A stretch of 64,000 nucleotides of DNA from Aristolochia californica (lineage: Eukaryota; Streptophyta; Magnoliopsida; Piperales; Aristolochiaceae). How positions within the stretch are numbered: position 1 is the first letter of the stretch; each line of letters begins with the position of its first letter. Where the stretch lies: the NCBI GenBank assembly GCA_029961685.1, contig JARWKL010000004.1, positions 17,482,348-17,546,347 on the forward strand. The letters run 5' to 3'. Position numbers and translations under genes: made by a program. The notes beneath the pieces were generated by a model that was not told where the DNA came from, ran no database searches, and saw only the letters and a program-made list of their open reading frames with translations. Below are positions 21,138 through 33,750 of this stretch, one piece after another.

Positions 21138-21348
21138 ATTAAGCTAAAAAACTCACTACTAAATATAAACTAACTAGAAGAAATAAAAATAATTCCAAAA
21201 AAAATCACCAAGCTAAAATTATGAAAGCAAAAAAAATAAAAAATAAAAATAAAAATAAAAATAATAAAAATAATAAAATAATAAAATAAAATAAAAATAA
21301 ATCTAACCTAAGACCATGGAGAACAAAGAAATACACTTAATACGTGCC
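21138..21348 (-). other. Athila 5' leader with AAAAT-rich tract
   Basis: Untranslated leader between primer site and gag. On the plus strand 21211-21302 is a low-complexity AAAAT/AATAAA tract. Confidence 0.75.
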
Positions 21349-21366
21349 TCCCCGGCAGCGGCGCCA
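21349..21366 (-). other. Primer binding site, tRNA-Asp type (Athila)
   Basis: On the minus strand TGGCGCCGCTGCCGGGGA begins six bases from the LTR end. It is complementary to the 3' end of plant tRNA-Asp with one mismatch (C for T), as known for Athila. Confidence 0.88.
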
Positions 21367-21372
21367 AAAACT

Positions 21373-22990
21373 TGATGTAGAATTTTAGTTACATCGGCTT
21401 TAATACCTCGCAAGCGTACGAATCGTTCATGTAATCTAGCAGTAAGCGAGGGTCATATCCACAGGGAGGATTGAATTTTGTGTATTCTTCAGTCAACTAG
21501 CCTAACCAAATATGATGAATTAATTTGAACTAAACACTAATTATATCCTACATTATCAAGCAATAATCTAATTAACTACTTACACAACAGGAAACGTCAA
21601 CTCTGGATTTTATCGTGATTCGTGCCTCTCTCGAGCACCACGAAACCACGAATCCGGATTCTCAAACCTTGCATCTAGCCCCTCTTGGGCACCTAGAGTT
21701 AATGACAAAGAGCGGATTACAATAGAATGCAGAGAATCAATTTCATATTGTGATGACGCTAAAATTATCAACTCTGGATTTTACCGTGATTCGTGCCTCT
21801 CTCGAGTGCCACGTAATCACGAATCCAATTTCTCAATCCTTGCGTCTAGCCCCTCTCGGACGCATAGAGTGAAAGACAAAAATCGGATTAAAATACCAAA
21901 ATCCAACCTCAATTATAATCCTACCCTAATTAGCTAATTTAATCAAATATTCAGAAAACAAATCTTAAATAAACATTAATTATCAAATCAGATTCAATTA
22001 ACATTCAAAACCTAAGTTCAAACTATATAAAAAATTAAATTCAATAATGACGAATTACTCCCCTTCTCCTTCCTCTCGCTCGGGTAGCAACTCGTTCTCA
22101 CGGGTGCTGCAATTTTCGGAAATTGGTGGCATCGGGTAGCAATAGTGAGTGGCCGGAGGTAGAGACGACGCCGGCGACGACGGTTAGAAGCCGACGAACG
22201 GAGGTAACGTCCGGTGAAGAGCGAAACAGAGATGAAGTTCTCTAACCGGCTTTCTCGAGTCTCGGTCGGAGTCGGAATCGCTCCGGGAATGGTCAGAAAT
22301 ACGTAACCGACGCCGGAGGATGGTCGAAAAGCGGAGTTGGCACCGGAGAAGCCCTCTCGGATATCTTCTCGGCCTGGCGAGCGACGACTATCGAACTCAC
22401 CTCGACGGAGACTCTCTCGAGCTCTCCTCGGGTTTGTTCTCGGTTGCTGGACGGCAGTGGACGGTGGTGGACGACAGTGGCGCGATGGAAGGTATTGGCC
22501 CGGCAAACGACGGTGGGGAACTCGTCTCGGGTCCTCCCTTGTTTCCGGTCAAAGTCCTTTGTTTTCTCTTCACGCTTCCCCCTCTCGGGTCTCCCCTCTC
22601 GGGTTTTCCCTCCCGGGTCTCTCCCCTCAGGTCCCTCTTCTCGGGTCTCCTTCTTTGCTTTAAATATGATTTTTCTTATTTTAAAACGATTTGCCCTAGA
22701 AATTACCTCCATTTCACTAAGGGCATTTTGGTAAATATCTTCTTCTCCACTCAAATTCTCCTGAAATTCCATAATTGAATCTATAAAAAGCATTTCAGGA
22801 AGAAATAAAACTAAAAAATAATGAAATATAATTCAAGAGAGAGAAATATGCAATATCGACAGTGATTAATGCCAAATTCAATAAATGCTCATTTTATTTG
22901 AAAACCGATAAATAACCACCTATAACACAATTATAAAGGTTATTCTATTATAATTAACCTAGTTCTCATGTTAGAATATGGCATCTATCA
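21373..22990 (-). repeat. 5' LTR of the Athila element (1618 bp)
   Basis: Ends TGATGTAG / ATCTATCA, next to the primer site. Nearly identical to 12446-14049. The 171-bp-offset internal duplication is at 21597 and 21768. Reading frames in its GC-rich part on both strands are shared with the other LTR and are not genes I can support. Confidence 0.95.
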
Positions 22991-22995
22991 CCTCC
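22991..22995. repeat. Target site duplication (right) of the Athila element
   Basis: CCTCC, matching 12441-12445. Confidence 0.92.
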
Positions 22996-25522
22996 CCCAT
23001 TCCTCGACAATTGAAAAACCTAATATGTAAAAACTAAAAAGCGTTTACAATCTCTAAAAATTATAGACACTTTTTGGAATTATCTCTCTACATTTGTGCA
23101 TTTCCATTTTAGATGTATACGTTTTTCTTAAATCTAAACATGAGTTTTCACTTTCCCTACATCCCGTAAAAAATTTTCATAAGGCAAAAAGATCACAGCA
23201 AAAAGAAAATTTTGAGTTTATGTATGGAAGAAATTTAAAACAATATCAAAATTAAGTAAAGAAAATTTATTCACACACCACAAATGAACTCAAAAGTTTT
23301 GTTATCCAAGCTTGGGAAATTCCCCTAGTTCAACCCTTATATCTTGGTATGTTATAAAAAGGAGATTTCTACACATGATTGAAATGTGGATATGCTTGTT
23401 TGAAACATGTTAAATATGAAAATGACCTATGGATCCAAACCTTTTGAAAAGAATAACAAATGCTCATTAAATTCTCAAGTGAATGTACGGTGGGATACTT
23501 ACCCGAGTCAAACAAGCAATTATTTTTCCATTTTACAAAAAGCTGACCAAGCAATCATAGATGATTGTAAGGTGATTTATTGGTCAATCATGCGTAATAG
23601 GCTATATTTGTTTTTAAGAAATAACTTATGGATTGGGAGTCAACACTCAATTAAAAATCTCCCGCCTACCCCTTTTCCTGACAATTGCAAAACCTAGTAT
23701 ATAAAAACTAAAATGAGTTTACAATCCCTAAAAGTTATAGATACTTTTTGGAATTATCTCTCTCTACATTTGTACATTTCCATTATAGAGGTACTTTTTT
23801 TTCTTAAATCAAAACTTGAGTTTTCACTTTCCCTTATCCCGTAAACAATTTTGATAAGGCAAATAGATCACAACAAAATGAAAATTTTAGAGTTTATGTA
23901 TGGAAATTTTTTTAAAAAATAACAAATGTAAGAAAAGAAAATTTATTCATACACCACAAATGAACACAAAATTTTCGTTATCCAGGTTTGGGAAATTCCA
24001 CTAGTTCAACCCTAATAGCTTGGAATTTTATAAAAAGGAGATTTCTACACACATTTTAAATATGGATGTCCATGCTAGAAACATATTAAAGATGCAAATG
24101 ATCTATGGATCCAAACCTTTTAAAGAGAATCTAAAATGCTCTTTAAATTCTCAAGTTAACGTGTGGTGGGATATTTACCCGAGTCAAACAAGCCATTATT
24201 TTGCCCATTTACAAAGAGCTGACCTAACAACCATAGCTGATTGTAAGTGATTTATCCGTCAATCATGCGTAACGGCCTATATTTGTTTTGTAAGAAATGA
24301 CTTATGGATTGGGAGACAACACTCAGTTAAAAATCCCCTGCCTCCCCCTTTTCCCGATGATTGGAAAAACAAATATATAAAAACTAAAAAGATTGTACAA
24401 TCCCTAAAAGTTACAGACACTTTATGAATTATCTCTCTCTAAATTTGAGATTTCAATTTTAGATGTATACTGTTTTCTTAAATCAAAACTTGAGTTTTCA
24501 GTTTTCCTTTATCCCGTAAACAATTTTGATAAGGCAAATAGATCTTAACAAAATTAAAATTATAGAGTTTATGTATGGAAAAAATTTAAAACAATAAAAA
24601 ATGTAAGTAAAGAAAATTTATTCACACACCACAAATGAACACAAAAATTTTGTTATCCAAGTTTTGGAAATTCCACTAGTTCAACCCTAATAACTTAGAA
24701 TTTTATAAGAAAGAGATTTCTACACATGTTTTAAAATATGGATAAGCATGCTTGAAACATGTTAAAGATACAAATGACCTATGGATCAAAACCTTTTAAA
24801 GAGAATAACAAATGCTCTTTACATCCTCAAGTGAACGTGTAGTGGGATATTTGCCCGTGTCAAACAAACCATTATTTTACCCATTTACAAAAAGCTGACC
24901 TAACAATCATAGATGATTGTAAGATGATTTATCAGTCAATCTTGTATAACAGGCTATATATTTTTTTTATGAAATGACTTATGTAGATGGAGTCAACACT
25001 CAGTTAAAAATCCCCCGCCTCTCCCTTTGTCCTGATTATTGCAAAACCTAATATATAAAAACTTAAATGAGTTTGCAATCCCAATAAGTTATAGACACTT
25101 TTTGGAATTATCTCTCTCTAAATTTTTGCATTTCCATTTTAGATGTATACTTCTTTCTTAAATCAAAACATGAGTTTTAACTTTCCCTTCATCCCGTAAA
25201 CAATTCTGACAAGGCAAATACATCACAACAAAATAAAATTTTTAGAGTTTATGTGATAAATAATTTTAAAACAATAACAAATATAGGTAAAGCAAATTTA
25301 TTCACACGCTACAAATGAACACAAAAGTTTTGTTATCCAAGTTTGTGAAATTCCACTTGCTCAACCATAATAGCTTGGAATTTTATAAGAAGGAGATTTC
25401 TACCCATGTTTCATATATGGATATGCATGCTTGAGACAAGTGAAAGATGAAAATGAGCTATGGATCCAAACCTTTTAAAGAGCATAAAAAATGCTTATTA
25501 AATTCTCAAGTGAACGTCCTCT

Positions 25523-25718
25523 GGGATATTTACCCGAGACAAATAAGCCATTATTTTTCACATTTAAAAAAGCTAACCTAACAATCATAGATGATTGTAA
25601 TATGATTTATTAGTCAATCAGGGATATTTACCCGAGACAAATAAGCCATTATTTTGCACATTTACAAAAAGCTAACCTAGCAATCATAGATGATTGTAAT
25701 ATGATTTATTGGTCAATC
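25523..25718 (+). repeat. Local 98-bp tandem duplication inside one satellite monomer
   Basis: The segment starting GGGATATTTACCCGAGACAA at 25523 is repeated from 25621 with few differences. It accounts for the one long landmark interval (775 bp). Confidence 0.9.
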
Positions 25719-28700
25719 ATGAGTAATGGGCTATATTTGTTTTTGTAAGAAATGACTTATGGATTGTTAGTCAACACTCAGTTAAAAATCCTTCGCCTCC
25801 CCCTTTCCAGAAGATTGCAAAACCATGTATATAAAAACTAAAAAGAGTTCACAATCCCTAAAAGTAACAAACACTTTTTGGAATTATCTCTCACTACATT
25901 TGTGCATTTCCATTTTAGATGTATATTTTTTTCTAAATCAAAACTTGAGTTTTCACTTTTCTTTCATCCTATAAACAATTTTGACAAGACAAAAAGATCA
26001 CAACACAATGAAAATTTTAAAGTTTATGTATGGAAAAAAATTAATACGATAAGAAAAGTAAGTTAAGAAAATTTATTCACACACCACAAATGAACACAAA
26101 AGTTTTGTTATCCAAGTTTGGGAAATTCCACTAGTTCAACCCAAATAGCTTGGAATTTTATAAGAAGGAGATTTCTATACATTTTTTAAATAGGGATATG
26201 CATTCTTGGGACATGTTAAAGATGCAAATGACCTATGGATTCAAACCTTTTAAAGAGAATAAAAAATGCTTATTAAATTATCAAGTGAACGTGTGGTGGG
26301 ATATTTACCCGAGTCAAATAAGCCATTATTTTGCCTATTTACAAAAAGCTGACTTACCAATCAATCGTAAGGTGATTTATCCATCAATCATGCGTAACGG
26401 GCTATATTTGTTTTGTAAGAAATGACTTATTGATTGGGAGTGAACACTCAGTTAAAAATCCCATGCCTCCCCCTTTTCCCGACGATTGCAAAACCCAATA
26501 TATAAAAACTAAAAAGTTTTTACAATCCCTAAAAGTTATAGAGTATTTTTGGAATTATCTCTCTCTACATTTGTGCATTTCCATTTTAGATGTATACTTT
26601 TTTCTTAAATCAACACTTGAGTTTTCACTTAACCTTCATCCCGTAAACAATTTTGATAAGGAAAATAGATCACAACAAAATGAAAAATTTAGAGTTTATG
26701 TATGGAAAAAATTTAAACCAATAACAAATGTAAGTAAAGAAAATTTATCCACACACCACATATGAACACAAAAGTTTTGTTATCCAAGTTTGGGAAATTC
26801 CACAAGTTCAACCCAAATAGCTTTACTTTTTATAAGAAGGAGATTTCTACACATGTTTTAAATATGGATTTGCATGTTTGAAACATGTTAAAGATGCAAA
26901 TGACCTATGGATCCAAACCTTTTGAACAGAATAAAAAATGCTAATTAAATTCTCAAGTGAACGTGTGGCAGGATACTTACCCAAGTCAAACAAGACATTA
27001 TTTTGCCCATTTAAAAAAAGTTGACCAAGCAATCTTAGATGATTGTAAGGTGATTTATCGGTCAATCATGCGTAGCAGGCTATATGTTTTTTTAAGAAAT
27101 GACTTATGGATTGGGAGTCATCACTCAGTTAAAAATCCCCAGCCTCCCACAATTCCCAAAAATTGCAAAACCTAATATATAAAAACGAAAAAGAGTGTAA
27201 AATCCCTAAAAGTTATAGATACTTTTTGGAATTATCTCTCTCTACATTTGTGCATTTCCATTATAGATGTAAATTTTTTTCTTAAATCAGAACTTGAGTT
27301 TTCACTTTCCCTTCATCCCATAAACAATTTTGATAAGGCAACTAGATCACAACAAAATGAAAATTTTAGAGTTTAAGTATGGAAAAAATTTCAAAAAATA
27401 AGAAGTTTAATTAAAGAAAATTTAATCACACACCACAAATGAACACAAAATTTTTTTTCCAAGTTTTGGAATTCCACTAGTTCATCCCTAATAACTTGGA
27501 ATTTTATAAGAAGGAGATTTCTACACATGTTTTAAATATGGATGTGGAAGCTAGAAACATATTAAAGATGAAAATGACCTATGGATCTAAACCATTTAAA
27601 GAGAATCTAAAATTCTCTTTAAATTCTCAAGTTAAGGTGCGGTGGGCTATTTACCTAAGTCAAGCAAGCTAGTATTTTGCCCAGTTACAAAAAGTTGATC
27701 TAACTATCATAACTGATTGTGAGGTGCTTTATCGGTCAATCATACGTAACGGGCTATATTTGTTTTGTAAAAAATGACTCATGGATTGGAAGACAACACT
27801 CAGTTTAAAATCCCCCGCCTTCCCCTTTTCTAGATGATAGCAAAACCTAATATTCAAAAACTAAAAGGAGTTTATAATCCCTAAAAGATACAGACACTTT
27901 TTGCAATTATCTCACTCTATATTTGTGCATTTCCATTTTAGAAGTATACCTTTTTCTTAAATCAAAACTTGTGCTTTCACTTTTCCTTTATCCTATAAAC
28001 AATTTTGATAAGTCAAATAGATCACAAAAAAATAAAAATTTTATAGTTTATGTATTGAAAAAATTTAAAACAATAACAAATGTAAGTAAAGAAAATTTAT
28101 TCACAGTCCACAAACAAGCACAAAAGTTTTGTTATCCAAGTTTGGGAAATTCCACTAGTTTAATCCAAATAGCTTGGAATTTTATAAGAAGGAGATTTAT
28201 ACACATGTTTTAAATATGGATATGCATGCTTGAAATATGTTAAAGATGCAAATGACCTATGGATCCAAACCGTTTAAAGAGAAAAACAAATGCACATTAA
28301 ATTCATAAGTGAATGTGCGATGGATATTGACTCAAGTCAAACAAGTAATTATTTTGCCCATTTATAAAAAACTGACCTAACAATCATAGATGATTGTAAT
28401 GTGATTTATCGGTCAATCATGCTTAAAGGCCTATAATTGTTTTTGTAGGAAATGACTTATGGATTGGGAGTCAAAATTTAGTTAAAAATCCCCCACCTCC
28501 CCTTGTTCCCAACAATTTCAAAACCTAATAAATAAAAACTAAAAAGAGTTTACAATCCCTAAAATTTATACTCTTTTTGGAATTATCTCTCTCTACATTT
28601 TTGCTTTTCAATTTTAGATCTATATATTTTTCTTAAATCAAAACATGAGTTTTGACTTTCCCTTCATCACGTAATCAATTTTGATAACGCAAATAGATCA

Positions 28701-31169
28701 CAAGAAAATGAAAATTTTGTGTTTAAGTATGGAAAAAATTTAAAACAATATGAAATGTAAGTAAAAAAAAATTATTTACACACCACAAATGAACATAAAA
28801 GTTTTGTTATCCAAGTTTGTAAAATTCCACTAGTTCAACCCTATTAGCTTCGAATTTTATAAGAAGGAGTTTTCAACACATCTTTTAAATACGAATATGC
28901 GTGTTTGAAACATGTTAAAGATGAAAATGACCTATGGATCCAAACCTTTTAAAAAGAATAACAAATGATCATTAAATTCTCAAGTAACGTACGGGGGAAT
29001 ATTTACTTGAGTCAAACATGCCATTATTTTGTCCATTTAAAAAAAGTTGACCTAATCGTAAGGTGATTTATCGGTCAATCATGCGTAGCTCGCTATATTT
29101 TTTTGTAAGAAATGAATTATGGATTGGGATTCAACACTCAGTTAAAAATCCCTTGCCTCCCCCTTTTCCTGACAATTACAGAACCTAATATATAAAAACT
29201 AAAAAGAGTTTGCAATTTCTACAAATTACAAACACTTTTTGGAATTATCTCTCTACATTTGTGCATTCCCATTTTAGATGTATAATTTTTTCTTAAATCA
29301 TAACTTGAGATGTCACTTTCCCTTCATCCCGTAAACAAATTTTATAAGGCAAATAGATCACAACCTTTGAAAAAATTTTAAAAAATAAAAATGTAAGTAA
29401 AGAAAATGTATTCACACACCACAAATGAACACAAAATTTCTTTTATCCAAGTTTGGGAAATTCCACTTGTTCAACCCTAACAACATGGAATTTTAATCTA
29501 ACAACATGAAATTTTATAAGAACGAGATTTCTAAACATCTTTTAAATTTGGATATGCATGCTTGAAACATGTTAAAGAAGCAAATGACCTATGGATCCAA
29601 ACCTTTTAAAGAGAACAACAATGCTCATTAAATTCTCAAGTGAACGTGCAGTGGGATATTTAGCCGAGTCAAACAAGCCATTAATTTGCCCATTTACAAA
29701 AAGTTGACCAAACAATCATAGATGACTATAAGGTGATTTATCGGTCTATCATGCGTAATGGGCTATATTGTTTTGTAAGAAATGACTGATGGATTGGGAG
29801 TCAACACTCAGTTAAAAATCCCCCGTCTCCCCTTTTTCCCGACGATTGTAAAAGCTAATATATAAACACTAAAAAGAGTTCACAATCAATAAAATTCAAG
29901 ACACTTTTTGTAATTTTTTCTCTCTGTATTTGTGCATTTCCATTTTAGATGTATACTTTTTTCTTAAATCAAAACATTAGTTTTCACTTTCCCTTCATCC
30001 TGTAAACAATTTTGATAAGGCAAATAGATCACAAAAAAATGAAAAGTTTAGAGTTTATGTATGAAAAATATTTAAAACAATAACAAATGTAAGTGAATAA
30101 AATGTATTCACACTCCAAAAATGAACACAAGTTTTGTTATCCTAGTTTGGGAAAGTCATCTAGTTCAACCCAAATAGCTTGGAATTTTATTAGAAGGAGA
30201 TTCCTAAACATGTTTTAAATATTGATATGCATGCTTGAAACATGTTAAAGATGCAAATGACCAATGAATCCAAACCTTTTAAAGAGAACAAAAAATACTC
30301 ATTAAATTCTCAAGTGAACGTGCGGTGGGATATTTACCACTATCAAAGAAGCCATTATTTTGCCCATTTACAAAATACTGTCCTAACAATCACAGATGAT
30401 TGTAAGGTGATTTATCTGTCAATCATGCGTAATGGGCTATAATGTTTTTTTTTAGAAATAACTTATGGATTGGGAGTCACCACTCAGTTAAAAACCCTCG
30501 CCTCCCCCTTTTCACGATGATTGAAAAAACCTATGTATAAAAACTAAAAAGAGTTTACAATCCCTAAAAGTTACCGACACTTTTTGGAATTATCTCTCTC
30601 TGCATTTGTGCATTTCCATTTTAGATGTATACTTTTTTCTTAAATCAAAACTTGAATTTTCACTTTTCCTTCATCCCATAAAGAATTTTGATAAGGCAAA
30701 TAGATCTCAACAAAAGCAAAATTTTAGAGTTAATGTATGGAAAAAAATTTTAAAAATAACAAATGCAAATAAAGAATATTTATTCACACACCACAAATGA
30801 ACACAAAAGTTTTGTTATCCAAGTTTGAGAAATTCATCTAGTTCAAACCTAATAGCTTGGAATTTTATTTGAAGGATATTTCTACACATGTTTTAGATAT
30901 GGATATGCTTGCTCGAAACATGTTAAATATGCAAATGACCTATGGATCCAATCCTTTTAAAAAGAATAACAAATGCTCTTTAAATTCTCAAGTGAATGTC
31001 CGGTGGGATACTTACCCAAGTCAAACACACCAATATTTATCCCTTTTACAAACAACTAAACTAACAATCATAGATGATTGTAAGCAGATTTATGGGCAAA
31101 TCATGCTTAACAGGCTATTTTGTTTTTGTAAGAAATGACTTATGCATTGGGAGTCAACACTCAACTAAA

Positions 31170-31184
31170 CCCCCCCCCCCCCCC
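31170..31184. repeat. Homopolymer of 15 C
   Basis: An expansion of the C-rich spot (ATCCCCCGCCTCCCCC) found in every monomer. Length may be assembly-sensitive. Confidence 0.85.
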
Positions 31185-33740
31185 TTCCCCTTTTCCCTTC
31201 AAATGGAAAACCTAATATATAAAAAATAAAAAGAGTTTACAATCCCTTAAAGTTACAAACACTTTTTGGAATTATCTCTCTCTACATTTGTGCATTTCCA
31301 TTTTAGATGTATACTTTTTTCTTAAATCAAAACTTGAGTTTTCACATTCCCTACATCCTGTAAACAATTTTTATAAGGCATAAAGAACACAAAAAAAATG
31401 AAAATTTTAGAGTTTATGTATCAAAAATATTTAAAACAATAACAAATGTAAGTAAAGAAAATATATTCACACACCACAACTGAACACAAAAGTTTTGTTA
31501 TCCAAGTTTGGTAAAATTCCACTTGTTCAACCCTAATAGCTTGGAATTTTTCAAGAAACAGATTTATACACATGTTTTAAATATGGATACGCTTGCATGA
31601 AAAAAGTTAAAGATACAAATGACCTATGGATCCAAACCTTTTAAAGAGAATAACAAATGCTCCTTAAATTCTCAAGTGAATGTGCGGTGGGATATTTACC
31701 CAAGTAAAAAAGCCATTATTTTTCCTATTTACAAAAAGTTGATATAACATCATAGATGATTGTAAGGAGATTTATCGGCCAATCATGCGTAATGGCTATT
31801 TTGTTTTGGTAAGAAATGACTTATGAATTGAAAGTAACCACTCAGTTTAAAATCCCCTGTCTCCCCCTTTTCCCGATGATTGCAAAACCTAATATATAAA
31901 CATGAAAAGAGTTTACAATCCCTAAAAGTTACATACTATTTTTGGAATTATATCTCTCTACATTTGTGCATTTCCATTTTAGAGGTATAATTTTTTCTTA
32001 AATCAAAACTTGTGTTTTTAATTTCGCTTCATCCTGTAAACAATTTTGATAAGGCAAATAGATCGCAACAAAATGAAAATTTTAGAGTTTATGTATTGAA
32101 AAATTTTAAAACAATAAAAAATGTAAGTAAAGAAAATTTATTCACACACCACAAATGAACTCAAAAGTTTTGTTATCCAAGTTTGGAAAATTCCACTTGT
32201 TCAACCCTAATAGCATGGTATTTTATAAGAAGGAGATTTTACACATGTTTTAAATATTGATATGCATGCTTGAAACATGTTAAAGATGCAAATGACCTAT
32301 GGATCCAAACCTTTTAAAGAGAATAAAAAATGCTCATTAAATTCTCAAGTGAATGTGTGGTGGGATATTTAGTCGAGTCAAACAAGCCATTAATTTGCCC
32401 ATTTACAAAAAGATGACCAAACAATCATAGATGATTATAAGGTGATTTATCGGTCAATCATGCATAACGGGCTATATTTTTTTTTAAGAAATAACTTATG
32501 GATTGGGAGTCAACACTCAGTTAAAAATCCCTCGCCTCCCCTTTTTCCCGACGATTGGAGAAGCTAATATATAAACACTCAAAAGAGTTTACAATCCCTA
32601 AAATTAAAGACACTTTTTGGAATTTTCTCTCTCTGCAGTTTTGCATTTCCATTTTAGATATATAATTTTTTCTTAAATCAAAACATTAGTTTTCACTTTC
32701 CCTTTATCTTGTAAACAATTTTTATATGGCAAATGGATCACAAAAAAATGAAAAGTTTAGAGTTTATGTATGAAAAATATTTAAAACAATAACAAATGTA
32801 AGAAATTTTTTCCACATACCACAAATGAACACAAAATTTTATTTATCCAAGTTAGGGATAGTCATCTAGTTCAACCCTAATAGCTTGGAATTTTATTAGA
32901 AGGTCTAAACATGTTTTAAATATTGATATGCATCCTTGAAACATGTTGGAGATGCAAATGACCAATGGATCCAAACCATTTAAAGAGAAGAACAAATACT
33001 CATTAAATTCTCAAGTGAACATGCAATGGGATATTTACCCTAGTCAAACAATCCATTATTTTGCCCATTTAAAAAATACTGACCTAACAATCACATATGA
33101 TTGTATGGTGATTTATCGGTCAATCATGCATAACGGGCTATATGTTTTATGTAGAAATAACTTATGGATTGGGAGTCAACACTCAGTTAAAAATCCCCCA
33201 CGTCAACCTTTTCACAATGATTGAAAAACCCTATATATAAAAACTAAAAAGAGTTTTCAATCCCTAAATGTTATAGACACTTTTTGAAATTATCTCTCTC
33301 TGCATTTGTGAATTTCCATTTTAGATGTATAGTCTTTTTTAAAATCAAAACTTGAGTTTTCACTTTTCCTTCATCCCGTAAACAATTTTGATAAGATCAC
33401 AACACAAAGAAAATTTTAGAGTTAATGTATGGAAAAATTTAAAACAATAGCAAATGTAAGTAAAGAAAATATATTCACACACCACAAATGAACACAAAAG
33501 TTTTGTTATCCGAGTTTGAGAAATTCGTCTAGTTTACCCAAATAGCACAAAATTTTCTTAGAAGGATATTTCTACAGATGTTTTAAATATGGATATGCTT
33601 CCTTGAAACATGTTAAATATGCAAATGACATATGGATCCAAACCTTTTAAAGAGAATAACAAATGCTCTTTCAATTCTGAAGTGAACGTGCGGTGGGATA
33701 TTTACCCAAGTCAAACACGCCAATATTTATCCCATTTACA

Positions 33741-33750
33741 TACAAATATA
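33741..33750. other. Inverted junction between satellite subfamilies A and B
   Basis: Left of this point the monomer reads CAATATTTATCCCATTTACA in subfamily A orientation. Right of it the sequence is TATTAGATTTTTCAAACATC, the reverse complement of the GATGTTTGCAAAACCTAATA part of subfamily B. There is no spacer and no obvious duplication. Confidence 0.92.

Larger units (their letters stand above)
12446..22990 (-). mobile_element. Full-length Athila-lineage Ty3/gypsy retrotransposon (10,545 bp)
   Basis: LTRs of 1604 and 1618 bp, 5-bp target duplications, tRNA-Asp-type primer site, gag-pol on the minus strand, and a polypurine tract. Athila traits seen: the Gag pattern with RLRLFPFSL and SWLNSL, the protease motif DLGAS in place of DSGAS, and the primer site. 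The two LTRs differ at about 16 of the first ~520 positions by eye, mostly transitions. Pol is broken by two frameshifts and one stop. It sits inside the satellite without disturbing the phase: the landmark spacing across it, after subtracting element and duplication, is 676 bp. Confidence 0.95.
22991..33740 (+). repeat. Satellite array, subfamily A, second block (about 16 monomers)
   Basis: Same orientation as the first block and in phase with it. Landmark GGATCC or variant at 23431, 24107, 24783, 25462, 26237, 26909, 27583, 28261, 28936, 29593, 30266, 30943, 31628, 32301, 32967 and 33633. The usual spacing is 657-685 bp; the 775-bp step holds a local duplication. Higher-order structure: monomers at 23431 and 24107 resemble those at 26909 and 27583 (5 apart), and those at 30266 and 30943 resemble 32967 and 33633 (4 apart). 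No genes seen. Confidence 0.95.
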
